Positions 7,502 to 16,968 of a stretch of DNA of 64,000 nt are shown here, one piece after another. The stretch is from Maribacter caenipelagi. Its GTDB lineage: Bacteria; Bacteroidota; Bacteroidia; Flavobacteriales; Flavobacteriaceae. Made by a program: the position numbers and the translations under genes. The notes under the pieces were generated by a model. The model saw only the letters and a list, made by a program, of their open reading frames with translations, was not told the DNA's origin and searched no databases. Location of the stretch: assembly GCF_004364175.1 (NCBI RefSeq), contig NZ_SNZW01000013.1:186001-250000 (forward strand), given 5' to 3'. The stretch's first letter is position 1; each line of letters starts with the position of its first letter.

Positions 7502-8155
7502 ATGTTTAAAAGAACACTATTTATTGCCCTAATTACACTTACCCTAACTTCTTGCTGGAAAGATAGAAGCCCTGAAGATCTTATTCGTTTAAAAGATAAA
7601 TTCAAGTCTCAAGTAGACGATTTTGAGAATAAAAAAGAGACCGCAAACAAAAATGTGAACAGAGGTCTACAATCTCTAAACGCTTTAAAAAGCGCTTTAG
7701 AAGATACCAAGAATGAAGATAAGGAATTCGCCAAGGTATATGGTGATTGGGAAAAAGTAGATTGTCGAGTTAATAACTTGAATAAAGAATACGAAGATTT
7801 AGAAGAGAAAGCTTCCAACTTATTTACGGCAATGGAAACACAGACCAATAGCCTAAGTGATGAAAAGAGTAAAAAAACACTTTTGGGAGCTATAGAAAAG
7901 GCACGAGCCAAATACAATGCAACATTGGCGAACACTTCTACGGCTATAGAAAAATTAAGGTTGTTACATGGTGATGCCGTTGAGGTGGTGAAGGCATTAG
8001 AAGTAGCTGCAGCCCTTAACTCTTTCGATAATATCAATGATCAAATGAAAAGTATAGAAGGTCGTGTAGACGGCATCATGCAAGAATTGAACGTTGCTGT
8101 TGTAGAGAGTAAGAAATTATACGAGAAGAAAATCACCGAATTAGGGGAGGAGTAG
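7502..8155 (+). CDS. Coiled-coil lipoprotein of unknown function
   Basis: A 217-residue protein with a lipoprotein signal peptide: KR charge, hydrophobic LFIALITLTL, then lipobox LTSC with the lipidated Cys at residue 18. The mature part is almost entirely charged and helical with heptad-like spacing (DFENKKETANKNVN, NNLNKEYEDLEEKASNLF, AIEKLRLL), so a long periplasmic coiled coil is likely. I recognise no enzyme motif. It has its own promoter box and a strong terminator and so is a monocistronic unit. Confidence 0.75.
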   Translation: MFKRTLFIALITLTLTSCWKDRSPEDLIRLKDKFKSQVDDFENKKETANKNVNRGLQSLNALKSALEDTKNEDKEFAKVYGDWEKVDCRVNNLNKEYEDLEEKASNLFTAMETQTNSLSDEKSKKTLLGAIEKARAKYNATLANTSTAIEKLRLLHGDAVEVVKALEVAAALNSFDNINDQMKSIEGRVDGIMQELNVAVVESKKLYEKKITELGEE

Positions 8156-8183
8156 TAGAGCTTCTTTTACTTTTAAATTAGAA

Positions 8184-8216
8184 ACAGCCAGTATTTAATA
8201 ATATTGGCTGTTTTTT
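8184..8216 (+). terminator. Rho-independent terminator after the coiled-coil lipoprotein gene
   Basis: ACAGCCAGTATT (8184-8195) pairs with AATATTGGCTGT (8200-8211, one G-U), loop TAAT, followed by six Ts. Confidence 0.85.
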
Positions 8217-8254
8217 GTGCGATATATTTAAATGAAATATGGTACTATTAATTG

Positions 8255-8288
8255 TTGATGGTCGTGATTTTTTTGGATTAACCATCAA
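8255..8288. promoter_or_regulatory. Inverted repeat upstream of the AraC-type regulator gene
   Basis: TTGATGGT (8255-8262) and ACCATCAA (8281-8288) are perfect 8-nt inverted arms separated by 18 nt. It lies about 130 nt before the regulator's start. It may be an autoregulatory site or a second weak hairpin; no supporting copy was seen elsewhere. Confidence 0.35.
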
Positions 8289-8419
8289 ATACTTTGCAGC
8301 CAAATGAGTCGATTTTCTTTAATTGAAAATTGTATCTTTCTTAGTTGAATTAGGTATTGCACATATTAATGCAATTAACAGAAAACCTAAGTAGTAAAGG
8401 AACAATACAAAATCATAAA

Positions 8420-9235
8420 ATGCATTACGAAATATTTGAACCGCAAGAGAATTTAAAAGAGTGGGTTAAATGCTATTGGAATTTAGAAAGTGATTTTGAA
8501 AACACACCTTTAAAGAATACGATTGTTCCAGACGGTACAATGAAACTTATTTTTCATTATGGTGATACTTATAAACATCATCCAAATAATAAAGAGAGTA
8601 TAATTCTTCCAAATTGTTTTTTAATTGGGCAATTGACAAAACCATATGTTGTAGAACCGTTAGGTGTTACGGGTTCTTTTGTAGTTAGATTTCAGCCTAG
8701 CGGATTTTTACCTTTTACCAATATTTCAATTAAAGAAATTCAAAATACTGCGGTACCCATAGAGGAATTATTTGGAAAGGAAGGAGTGAAAATTGGAAAT
8801 CAAATTTTAAATGCTAACGCTACCTCAGAGAGGATAGCACTAATTGAAACTTTTTTACTTGAAAGATTAACCGAGAAAAATGTAATTGACAATATTGTAA
8901 AATCAACGGTAGATATCATTATAGAAGCCAACGGACAATTTTCTGTAAATGAACTATCAGAACAAAACAATATTAATCGCAGACAATTAACACGAAAATT
9001 TTCTTCGACGATAGGTCTAAGCCCAAAGCAACTTATAAAAACTTTAAGAATTCAGAATACACTAAAAACACTGCTTACAAAAGAGATTACAAGTCTTACA
9101 GATTTGGCTTATGAGAATGAATACTTTGATCAAGCACATTTTATAAAAGATTTTAAAGAGTTTACAGGGTTGACTCCTAAAGAATTTTATGGAGATGATT
9201 TAAAAATGTCCATGATTTTTGATAGTGAAGATTAG
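8420..9235 (+). CDS. AraC family transcriptional regulator with DUF6597-type N-terminal domain
   Basis: A 271-residue regulator. The N-terminal part (MHYEIFEP, WVKCYWNLE, VPDGTMKLIFHYGD, GSFVVRFQPSGFLPF) is the DUF6597-like sensory domain common in Bacteroidota AraC proteins. The C-terminal about 100 residues hold two helix-turn-helix motifs: FSVNELSEQNNINRRQLTRKF and EITSLTDLAYENEYFDQAHF, each read here as separate segments, ending in the AraC signature DFKEFTGLTPKEF. ATG 8420 fits the usual family start; an earlier ATG at 8369 would add 17 residues. It precedes a VOC-domain gene by 85 nt in the same direction and may regulate it. Confidence 0.85.
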   Translation: MHYEIFEPQENLKEWVKCYWNLESDFENTPLKNTIVPDGTMKLIFHYGDTYKHHPNNKESIILPNCFLIGQLTKPYVVEPLGVTGSFVVRFQPSGFLPFTNISIKEIQNTAVPIEELFGKEGVKIGNQILNANATSERIALIETFLLERLTEKNVIDNIVKSTVDIIIEANGQFSVNELSEQNNINRRQLTRKFSSTIGLSPKQLIKTLRIQNTLKTLLTKEITSLTDLAYENEYFDQAHFIKDFKEFTGLTPKEFYGDDLKMSMIFDSED

Positions 9236-9320
9236 CCTTGTCCCATTTTTACAATTTTAAAGTTTTAAGTTATAGCATATTTGTATTGCAATTAAGCAAC
9301 AAAACTATAAAGCAAATAAT

Positions 9321-9695
9321 ATGAAAAACGTAAATCCTGTAAACTGGTTCGACATCAATGTATCAAACTTAAACAACGCAAAAGAGTTCTATGAAACTGT
9401 TTTTAATATTAAACTTGTTGATTTTCCTATAGAATTTGGTAAACAATCTGGTTTCCCTTTTGATTCAAAAGGTTTGAATATTACCGGTGCGTTAGTGGAA
9501 AGGGAAGATTTTACGCCTAATGGCAATAACACAATTATATACTTTGAATCTGAAGATTGTACCACCGAAGAAAACTTAGTTGAAAATGCTGGAGGAAAAA
9601 TTATAAGATCAAAAATGTCTATTGGTGAATTTGGATTTATATCTATTTTATGTGATAGGGACGGAAACACAATAGGGCTTCACTCAATAAATTAA
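9321..9695 (+). CDS. VOC (glyoxalase/bleomycin-resistance) family protein
   Basis: A 124-residue single vicinal-oxygen-chelate domain. NPVNWFDINVSNLNNAKEFY is the opening beta strand and helix of the fold, IIYFESEDC the middle strand, and GEFGFISILCDRDGNTIGLHS the closing strand with the usual D-x-x-G-N-x-I-G-L-H ending. Metal ligands of glyoxalase I are not clearly all present, so it may act as a binding or lyase-like protein. It follows an AraC-type regulator. The substrate is unknown. Confidence 0.82.
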   Translation: MKNVNPVNWFDINVSNLNNAKEFYETVFNIKLVDFPIEFGKQSGFPFDSKGLNITGALVEREDFTPNGNNTIIYFESEDCTTEENLVENAGGKIIRSKMSIGEFGFISILCDRDGNTIGLHSIN

Positions 9696-9922
9696 AGGTG
9701 AAGTAAACGCATTGTACCTATATCTAAAATGTATATTTAAGGGTTAAAGATTCTGAAATAAAAAACTTTAGGCCTACTGTTATGATTGATCATTACACGC
9801 TATCTAAGTTTAGTTTAGCTCTAATTACTACACTATATCGCTCCATAAACAATTTATAATATGTCGACAGCGTTTACTAAAGATGATACAGTTTTCTAAT
9901 TAATTCTTAAGTCTTTAATCAT

Positions 9923-10576
9923 ATGCGATCAATGAGAAATGCCACTTGCGTTATAGTTCTTATACTGAGTTTTAGTTTTTCGGCCTGTCATTCTCAGAAT
10001 ACGCATTATAAAAACCCGAAAATGACGAAAGAGGTAAAAGAGCTTATTAAAATGGGTGAAGATTCTATAATAGCATTAGCCCTAAACTCAATTGACGGTA
10101 ATGCAGGTCTCGAAAATTTTACATCTGCCACCGTATTAACCAATGGCGAAGAAGTATACGTTTCTTTTAGAAATCAATATAAATACCTACCGATTCATAC
10201 AGTCTGCTATTTTGATTTTGGGGTAAATATTACTACGCAAACTACGTATAAAAACTCTGTTGCAAATCCTTACGATTATACTATTGAAGGAAGGATTCCT
10301 TATTTTCAGTTAACAGAAGATTTCAAAAAGCATATCGATTTTGTAAAGAAAGCGATTGGTAATGTAGAAGGTTTTGAAGATGAACTAATAATTCGCGAGC
10401 ATGAAGACTTTTACGATATAGAAATAGTGTCTGAATCTCAAGAGTCGAGCTATAAAATTAAAAAAGGGAGCGGAGAAATTTATGATGAATTCCATGCGCA
10501 TCTTGAACCAATTCCGTTTGATGTTGATGACTCTGAAGAATTTAAAAAGGTTATTTTTTCCGAAATTGAAGATTAA
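9923..10576 (+). CDS. Uncharacterised lipoprotein
   Basis: A 217-residue protein with an N-terminal signal peptide (MRSMRNATCVIVLILSFSF) ending in lipobox FSAC, so it is probably anchored in the outer membrane. The mature part is rich in acidic residues and aromatic strands (EVYVSFRNQYKYLPIH, EDFYDIEIVSESQ), but no known domain is recognisable. An isolated gene, with 227 nt before it and 337 nt after it that carry no other gene. Confidence 0.65.
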   Translation: MRSMRNATCVIVLILSFSFSACHSQNTHYKNPKMTKEVKELIKMGEDSIIALALNSIDGNAGLENFTSATVLTNGEEVYVSFRNQYKYLPIHTVCYFDFGVNITTQTTYKNSVANPYDYTIEGRIPYFQLTEDFKKHIDFVKKAIGNVEGFEDELIIREHEDFYDIEIVSESQESSYKIKKGSGEIYDEFHAHLEPIPFDVDDSEEFKKVIFSEIED

Positions 10577-10913
10577 AAGAATATCTGTCCGGTCTATCTT
10601 CATCGTGGGTTTATTTGGAGTACAACCCTTGCTTCAATTTTATTAAAGTCTCTTTTCGGGAGTTATTGAAATGGCACTTTTATTCTCACAAACCTAATTG
10701 CGCGTTTTAGACTATTGTACAGACAACTGGTCGACCCTAAGAAGAGAAAAAATATAGACATTAGTATTATGTATTACGATATGCTATTTTAGGGTCAAGA
10801 AATTCATTTTCATTTTTATTTGAAAATTTGAATCTGATAATATCAAAATAAGGTATATTCATTCATTGAAATTTTAATAATTGGTAATAGCCACTTTTAA
10901 CTAGTTACTAAAA
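10577..10913. other. Intergenic region before the sensor kinase gene
   Basis: This 337-bp stretch has no convincing reading frame. The only structure seen is a separated inverted repeat, GACCCTAA (10733-10740) and TTAGGGTC (10789-10796), 48 nt apart. It presumably contains the kinase promoter, but no clear TAnnTTTG box was found. Confidence 0.4.
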
Positions 10914-13184
10914 ATGAAAAACCTGTTTTATGGTAAGATTATGATGAAGCTAAAGCGGTTTATCGGTTCGGCAAAAACCTATATTATCTTACTGGTTTTG
11001 GCAATTGCCTTGTTACTGTATACTGTTAGTGTAGGTTATAAACAGGTAAATAGACTTCATAAAACAGGAGGTCTCGTTTCTCACACTCTTGAGGTACAGC
11101 GTACCATTGTAGAGGTCTCTACTAAGTTTTTAGAGGTAGAAGCTATTCAACTTAAAAAACTTTTTATAGCCGAGGAGAGCAATTTTTCTGCTATTGTGAT
11201 AACTGAAATGGCTCAGTCGTTAAAAAGGCTGAATACACTTACGGCAGAGAACGATGCGCAACAAGAACGAGTTAAGGCTTTACAACTTTTACATGAAAGA
11301 ATTAAGGTTGAAATAGATACTACTACCATAGTTGATGCCAAAGGTATAATAGATAGTTTAGGTGCAAAAGATAGTGTTGTAATCAATTTGAACGGCTTGC
11401 GCTTTAAACGCAATCAAAGAATATCAAAAATTGTTGCGGAATCTCAGGTTATCAAAGATAGAATGCTTTCTGAAGAGAACTACTTAATGGTTGCTCGTAA
11501 AGAAGAATATACATCACAATCTTTCTTAACGCCGATGTCATCTTTATTGGTCGCCCTAACGGCATTAGGTATCTTTTTAATAGGTTTTATAAGTATATAC
11601 AAGCAAAAAGGTGAAATACAAGAAGTAAATAGCCGAGTTTTTATTCAAAATAAAAAATTACAAGAAACAGAAGAGTTTTTAAAGGGAGTTTATAAAAGCT
11701 CGAACAATATCATTAGCCATTTTGAGCCAATAGTAGACTCAGATAACAATATAACCGATTTTCAATTTAAGTATACCTCTAATGCAATAGAAGAGATAAC
11801 AGGTTCAGAGCAAGGTGATATTATAGGTGGCTCACTTTTAGAGATGTACCCAATGGTAATAGAGAACGGACTTTTTGCATTAATGAAAGAATGTTTTCTG
11901 AGTGGTGAAACGCAAGAACATGAGAGTGTGTATATGTTCGAAGGGCAGAATAAATATATATTCAATACCATTGTTAAATCAGCGAACGGTATAACAAATA
12001 CCGCCTGGGACACAACAAAGGTTAAAGAAGCGGAAAAAAATCTTCAAAAGCTGAACGAAGATTTAAGCCTTCAAAATACGATTTTTAAAGAGGCTGAAAA
12101 TGTTGCGGGTGTAGGTAGTTTTATTTGGTATTTAGATGATGGTACTGCAACTGTATCTGATAACTTTTATAGAATTCTTGGTGTCGAGCCCAATAGCTTT
12201 GATGTTACTTTTAGCTCTTACAAAGAATTTGTGCATCCAGAGGATATTGCCATATTTGAGTCGATAGGTACCAATGTAGAAGATAAAGGAGCATCTACCG
12301 TTTTTGCATACCGCGTATTTACCAAAACAAAAGGAATAAAACATTTAGACTTAAAAGGTAAATATGTTGAAATAGACAATAGACCTGTATCGGTGGGTAT
12401 TGTACAAGATATTACCAGCCGTGTAGAAAAAGATAGGGCGCTTATCGATAGTTACGAAAAATTGAAGCTTAGTAATGAGGAGCTTGAATCTTTTAATAGA
12501 GTAGCTAGTCACGATTTGCAAGAGCCGCTACGTAAAATTCAAATGTTTATTTCTCGAATAGAAGATGAGGGTGAAGAAAGCATGCCCGCTAATATTCAAA
12601 ATTACTTTGGTAAAATAAAAGCCGGTACTTTTAGAATGCGAGAATTGATACAGAATTTACTTTCCTATTCACGAATAGATAAGATCAATTCGAAATTTGA
12701 GAATATTTCTCTTGGTGAAATTTTAAGTAAAATTGAAGATGATCTATCGCAGCTTATTAAAGATACCGATACATCTATTTCTTATGAAAATCTACCAGAT
12801 ATTCAGGGTATACCTTTTAAAATAGAACAACTATGCACGAACATTATCAGTAATTCTATAAAGTATGGTAAAAGAGATGTAGCCCCAAAAATTATTATTA
12901 ACTCTAAGAAGGTACGTAACTCAGAAATTTCAGAAAATTTCAGCAAAATTTCAGAATACTATTATAAAATCTCATTTATAGATAATGGAATAGGATTTGA
13001 ACCCGAATTTGCAAGCAATATATTTGAGGTGTTTCAAAGGCTACATTCAAAAAATGAATATTCTGGTACAGGTATCGGGCTTTCTATTTGTAAAAAGATA
13101 GTTGAAAAACATCAAGGGTATATCCATGCCATTGGCAAGAAAGACGAAGGTTCTACTTTTGTAATTTACCTACCTATCAATTAA
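10914..13184 (+). CDS. Membrane sensor histidine kinase with two PAS domains
   Basis: A 756-residue kinase. Transmembrane helix 1 is near residues 21-43, followed by an extracytoplasmic helical sensor of about 165 residues (CHASE3-like) and helix 2 near 203-228. Two PAS domains follow at roughly 255-365 and 385-495. The HisKA phosphoacceptor is His533 in VASHDLQEPLRK. The ATPase domain has the N box CTNIISNSIKYG, the G1 box DNGIGFEP and the G2 box GTGIGLSI. No receiver domain and no adjacent response regulator gene are present, so it is an orphan kinase. The ASHDLQEPLRKI type is common in light, redox or phytochrome-like Bacteroidota kinases. A short direct repeat lies in the ATPase domain DNA. 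MM at residues 10-11 offers a later start. Confidence 0.9.
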   Translation: MKNLFYGKIMMKLKRFIGSAKTYIILLVLAIALLLYTVSVGYKQVNRLHKTGGLVSHTLEVQRTIVEVSTKFLEVEAIQLKKLFIAEESNFSAIVITEMAQSLKRLNTLTAENDAQQERVKALQLLHERIKVEIDTTTIVDAKGIIDSLGAKDSVVINLNGLRFKRNQRISKIVAESQVIKDRMLSEENYLMVARKEEYTSQSFLTPMSSLLVALTALGIFLIGFISIYKQKGEIQEVNSRVFIQNKKLQETEEFLKGVYKSSNNIISHFEPIVDSDNNITDFQFKYTSNAIEEITGSEQGDIIGGSLLEMYPMVIENGLFALMKECFLSGETQEHESVYMFEGQNKYIFNTIVKSANGITNTAWDTTKVKEAEKNLQKLNEDLSLQNTIFKEAENVAGVGSFIWYLDDGTATVSDNFYRILGVEPNSFDVTFSSYKEFVHPEDIAIFESIGTNVEDKGASTVFAYRVFTKTKGIKHLDLKGKYVEIDNRPVSVGIVQDITSRVEKDRALIDSYEKLKLSNEELESFNRVASHDLQEPLRKIQMFISRIEDEGEESMPANIQNYFGKIKAGTFRMRELIQNLLSYSRIDKINSKFENISLGEILSKIEDDLSQLIKDTDTSISYENLPDIQGIPFKIEQLCTNIISNSIKYGKRDVAPKIIINSKKVRNSEISENFSKISEYYYKISFIDNGIGFEPEFASNIFEVFQRLHSKNEYSGTGIGLSICKKIVEKHQGYIHAIGKKDEGSTFVIYLPIN

Positions 13185-13190
13185 AATAGT

Positions 13191-13217
13191 CATCATCAAT
13201 TTTTATGATGGTTTTCT
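13191..13217 (+). terminator. Weak terminator-like hairpin after the kinase gene
   Basis: CATCAT (13191-13196) pairs with ATGATG (13205-13210), followed by GTTTTCT. The stem is only 6 bp, so this is a low-strength call. Confidence 0.4.
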
Positions 13218-13345
13218 ATGTTTAGCATTGTTATTTTCAAATACTTCTTTTCATTAAAAAGGTGCATTTAAAAGGTCATTTCAACTTTGAATATTTTTTC
13301 TAATAAAAAAGTTATTTTTAAAGACTCCTAAAGGGTAATGAATCC

Positions 13346-13894
13346 ATGAAAAAACTCGAAATTCAAACAGATCGATTAGAATTACGCCTGATTGATTGGG
13401 CAGATTTAGAAGTTATTCACCGTTTACATTCCATACCCGAAACCGACGAATTCAATGCATTGGGTATTCCTGAAGACATGGAGGAGACCAAGCATGTTAT
13501 TACACCTTGGATCATAGCTAATAATGAAACTGAAATTAAGAATTATACGTTCGCCATTCAGGATAAACAGCGTAAGGAATTTATAGGTTTATTCGGATTA
13601 AGACTTGGTCCTAAAAAATATAAGAATGCAGAGGTTTGGTATAAGCTACATATTGATTGTTGGAACAAAGGTTATGCAACCGAATCTTTAAAAGCGGTAT
13701 TGAACTACGGATTTGATGTGCTTAGACTACATCGAATAGAAGCCGGTTGTTCGATAGATAATATAGGCTCTGCTAAGGTGATGGAAAAAGTAGGGATGAC
13801 AAAAGAAGGTCTTAAGAGAAAAATTCTACCCTTGAAATCCGGTTGGTCAGATAGTTTTGAATACGCTATACTAGAAAGTGATATGCGTTATTAA
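13346..13894 (+). CDS. GNAT family N-acetyltransferase (RimJ/RimL-like)
   Basis: A 182-residue acetyltransferase. The start, LEIQTDRLELRLIDWADLEVI, in two pieces TDRLELRLID and WADLEVI, is the RimJ/RimL type opening with the conserved T-x-R-L-x-L-R. NAEVWYKLHIDCWNKGYATE contains the acetyl-CoA pyrophosphate loop (W-N-K-G-Y-A-T-E), and HRIEAGCSIDNIGSAKVMEKVGM is the usual C-terminal N-x-x-S-x-x-x-x-E-K-x-G-x signature. It transfers acetyl from acetyl-CoA to an amino group of a protein or small molecule; the substrate is unknown. It stands alone. Confidence 0.88.
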   Translation: MKKLEIQTDRLELRLIDWADLEVIHRLHSIPETDEFNALGIPEDMEETKHVITPWIIANNETEIKNYTFAIQDKQRKEFIGLFGLRLGPKKYKNAEVWYKLHIDCWNKGYATESLKAVLNYGFDVLRLHRIEAGCSIDNIGSAKVMEKVGMTKEGLKRKILPLKSGWSDSFEYAILESDMRY

Positions 13895-14255
13895 ATTCCG
13901 GTGTGTTATTTTTTTTACAATCTAGAGAACGAACAAGTCGGGTAGAGGCTATATATGAAGGTATGAATTTAAATATTTCTAACAATCTGTTATAAAACTC
14001 CGTAAAAGGTGAATATCTTAGTTTATGAGGTTCATAGTATAACAGTACTAAATTTAACAAGTTAACAACGTATTCAACGGAATAGTTATGATTAAGCAAT
14101 ACTAATCAATTGATGTCGGCGTTAATCTTTCAAATAATATTACATATAGTATTTTTAACGTTTAGTTGGTCGTAGGACATTAAATTTGTCAAACCTTTAA
14201 ATTGCCTTTGCGTAGTTGGGGTTGAAAGAAGATTGTTATAATTGAAAAAGACTTT
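13895..14255. other. Intergenic region before the first GH63 gene
   Basis: This 361-bp AT-rich stretch contains no believable gene. TAAATTTG at 14181-14188 is an exact TAnnTTTG box and could be the promoter of the glycosidase gene 68 nt downstream. The -33 element is unclear. Confidence 0.4.
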
Positions 14256-16883
14256 ATGGTCCATAAGAATGCCGAAGAAGAAAGATTAGCCGTAGAGGAT
14301 AATTATAAAAACTGGAAAAGATGGGGTCCTTATTTGGCAGAGCGCCAATGGGGTACGGTAAGAGAAGATTATAGTCCCGAGGGGCATGCATGGAGTTTTG
14401 TCGGTCATGACAAAGCCAGAAGTAATGCCTATAGATGGGGAGAAGAAGGTATTGGCGGATTTTGCGATTCTAGAGAAATTCTATGTTTGGCACCAGCTTT
14501 CTGGAACGGAAAAGATTCCATTCTAAAAGAACGCCTATTTGGTCTAACTAACGATGAAGGTAACCATGGTGAAGATGTAAAAGAACTGTACTTTCATCAA
14601 GTATCAACACCTACGCACTCATACGCTAAATATTTATACAAGTATCCGCATAAGAGGTTTCCATATACTGAACTTGTTAGAAAGAATAAAAGCAGAAATC
14701 GTGAGGAATCTGAATTCGAAATTTTAGATACCAAGGCTTTTGCGAATAATACTTATTTCGACTGTTTTATTGAATATGCCAAAGAAGATGTTGGTGATAT
14801 TTTAATGAAGGTTACTGTTATTAATAGAGGACCTAGAGCTGCAAATATTCATGTGTTGCCACATTTATGGTTCCGTAATTTTTGGAAACACAATAATAGG
14901 TTTGAAAGACCAGAGATGAAATCTATCTCAGATACATCTGTTCAATCTCGTAGTACCCGGAACGGACGTTATTATTTTTATCATGAAAATGGTAATCAGC
15001 TTTTTTGTGAGAACGAAACCAATAACCAACGTATTTATGGAGTGCCCAATGCTGTTGAATATGTAAAAGACGGTATAAATGACCATGTGGTAGACGGGCA
15101 ACCAACCGTTAATCCAGATAAAAAAGGATCGAAGTTTGCTGTATGGCACAAACTGCGTTTAAAATCGGGCGAAGAAAAAACAATCAAGGTACGTCTTAGT
15201 AAGAAAAAACTTGATGACCCATGGGGTAGCTATGATGCTATTTTTGAAAAGAGAATTCAGGAGTGCGAAGAGTTTTATGGTGATATTCTAAAGAAAGAAC
15301 TACCCGTTCAGCAACAGGAAATTGCCAAAAAAGCTTTTTCAGGATTACTGTGGACCAAGCAATTCTATTATTACGATGTTTATAAATGGTTGTTCGGTGG
15401 CCCAGGAGAGCCTAAACCTTATAGAAAAGATTCTAGAAACTCTAGTTGGGAACACCTTACCAATAGACATGTAATTTCGATGCCAGATAAGTGGGAATAC
15501 CCTTGGTATGCCGCTTGGGATCTTGCTTTTCACATGGCTTCATTTGTAGAAATAGACCCATATTTTGCAAAGGAACAATTGCTATTGGTCCTTAAGGAAA
15601 GCTATATGCACCCTAACGGGCAAATACCGGCGTATGAATGGAATTTTAGCGATGTAAACCCACCTGTGCATTCATGGGCAGTGTGGACGGTTTATGAGAA
15701 AGATAAAAAACGTAAAGGTAAAGGGGATACAAACTTTTTAGAAAAAGCCTATCAGAAGTTATTGGTCAACTTTACATGGTGGGTAAATCAAAAAGATAAA
15801 AGCGGAACCAACCTTTTTGAGGGCGGATTCTTAGGCTTGGATAATATCGGAGTTTTTGATAGAAACCATATGCCAGAGGGTATTACCCGAATGCAACAAG
15901 CAGATGCTACCAGCTGGATGGCGATGTTTACTTTGAACATGCTACGTATGTCTCTTGAATTGGCAAAAGAAAATCCGAATTATGAGGACAGTGTTGCCAA
16001 ATTCTTTAGACATTTCTTGAATATCGCATGGGCAATGCACCACATCGGTCAAAAAGATATTTCACTTTGGGATGATGAAGATAATTTCTACTACGATGTG
16101 GTGGAAATGTCAAATGGTAATACAGACCGATTAAAAGTGAGGTCGTTGGTAGGTATTATACCAATGTTCGCTGTTGAGATCATTCATAAAGATTTGTTCG
16201 ATGAACTAAAGCACTTTAAGGTTAGAGCGGCAGAAATTGTTAGAACCAGACCAGATTTGGCTTCTTTGATTTCTAATATTGAAGAATTTAATTCAGACGG
16301 TAATTATCTATTCTCGATCATGCGCGGGTTTCGATTAGAGAAGCTTTTGTTTCGTTTACTTGATGAGAAAGAGTTCTTATCTGATTATGGTATTCGTTCG
16401 CTTTCAAAATATCATGAAGAACATCCGTATGTATTTAAACATAACGGGCATCACCAAATTCAATATGAATCTGGGGAAAGTCGTTCAAATATGTTCGGCG
16501 GTAATTCTAACTGGCGCGGGCCAATTTGGTTGCCTTTAAATTATATGATCGTACAATCGCTTCGTAAGTACTACTCATATTACGGCAAGCAATATGTATA
16601 TGAGTTCCCTACGGGATCAGGTAAAAAACTGAACCTGAACGAAATTGCAAATGAGATTTCTAAACGCTTAATTAAGTTGTTTGAGCCTAATGAAGATGGT
16701 AAGTTCGTTTACCACTCAGAAGATGCCAATCATGTATTTACGAAAAATGAGCATTTTAAAAATGAGCATTTTTTCTATGAATTTTTTGATGGTGATTCTG
16801 GTAAAGGCTTGGGGGCATCACATCAAACCGGGTGGACTGCATTGGTAGCTAATCTGATTATGGAGTTGGAAGATAACTCATAG
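14256..16883 (+). CDS. GH63/MGH1-like glycoside hydrolase (glucosidase), copy 1
   Basis: An 875-residue (alpha/alpha)6-barrel glycosidase of the bacterial GH63 / mannosylglycerate-hydrolase-like group. The N-terminal beta-rich domain has GPYLAERQWGTVREDYSP and GNHGEDVKELYF. The catalytic barrel has PWYAAWDLAFHM with the proposed acid Asp422, and YEFFDGDSGKGLGASHQTGW with the proposed base Glu842. It lacks a signal peptide and should be cytoplasmic, acting on an alpha-glucoside, perhaps a disaccharide or compatible solute. A paralogue of nearly equal length lies 9 kb away on the other strand. Two exact 15-nt direct repeats (16743-16757, 16758-16772) encode KNEHF twice just before the catalytic Glu. 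It is transcribed alone with a terminator behind it. Confidence 0.85.
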   Translation: MVHKNAEEERLAVEDNYKNWKRWGPYLAERQWGTVREDYSPEGHAWSFVGHDKARSNAYRWGEEGIGGFCDSREILCLAPAFWNGKDSILKERLFGLTNDEGNHGEDVKELYFHQVSTPTHSYAKYLYKYPHKRFPYTELVRKNKSRNREESEFEILDTKAFANNTYFDCFIEYAKEDVGDILMKVTVINRGPRAANIHVLPHLWFRNFWKHNNRFERPEMKSISDTSVQSRSTRNGRYYFYHENGNQLFCENETNNQRIYGVPNAVEYVKDGINDHVVDGQPTVNPDKKGSKFAVWHKLRLKSGEEKTIKVRLSKKKLDDPWGSYDAIFEKRIQECEEFYGDILKKELPVQQQEIAKKAFSGLLWTKQFYYYDVYKWLFGGPGEPKPYRKDSRNSSWEHLTNRHVISMPDKWEYPWYAAWDLAFHMASFVEIDPYFAKEQLLLVLKESYMHPNGQIPAYEWNFSDVNPPVHSWAVWTVYEKDKKRKGKGDTNFLEKAYQKLLVNFTWWVNQKDKSGTNLFEGGFLGLDNIGVFDRNHMPEGITRMQQADATSWMAMFTLNMLRMSLELAKENPNYEDSVAKFFRHFLNIAWAMHHIGQKDISLWDDEDNFYYDVVEMSNGNTDRLKVRSLVGIIPMFAVEIIHKDLFDELKHFKVRAAEIVRTRPDLASLISNIEEFNSDGNYLFSIMRGFRLEKLLFRLLDEKEFLSDYGIRSLSKYHEEHPYVFKHNGHHQIQYESGESRSNMFGGNSNWRGPIWLPLNYMIVQSLRKYYSYYGKQYVYEFPTGSGKKLNLNEIANEISKRLIKLFEPNEDGKFVYHSEDANHVFTKNEHFKNEHFFYEFFDGDSGKGLGASHQTGWTALVANLIMELEDNS

Positions 16884-16920
16884 TTTTAATGTATTGTAAA
16901 ATATTGTATATTAGATAATT

Positions 16921-16948
16921 GGCTATTTGCTTTTACATAGCCTTTTTT
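16921..16948 (+). terminator. Rho-independent terminator after GH63 copy 1
   Basis: GGCTAT (16921-16926) pairs with ATAGCC (16937-16942) over a 10-nt loop, then six Ts. Confidence 0.75.
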
Positions 16949-16968
16949 AATAAATCAACATTTTACTG

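Noticed and set aside
7609-8037. 142-codon minus-strand frame opposite the coiled-coil lipoprotein gene
   Set aside because: It is a by-product of Glu/Lys-rich coding on the other strand; the plus frame has a proper lipobox, promoter and terminator.
12926-12957. Short AATTTCAG repeats as a CRISPR-like array
   Set aside because: Only three 8-nt units with 2-3 nt between them inside a coding domain; no spacers and no cas genes.
13866-14099. 77-codon minus-strand frame in the gap before GH63 copy 1
   Set aside because: No recognisable motif, overlaps the acetyltransferase 3' end, and composition is like non-coding AT-rich DNA.
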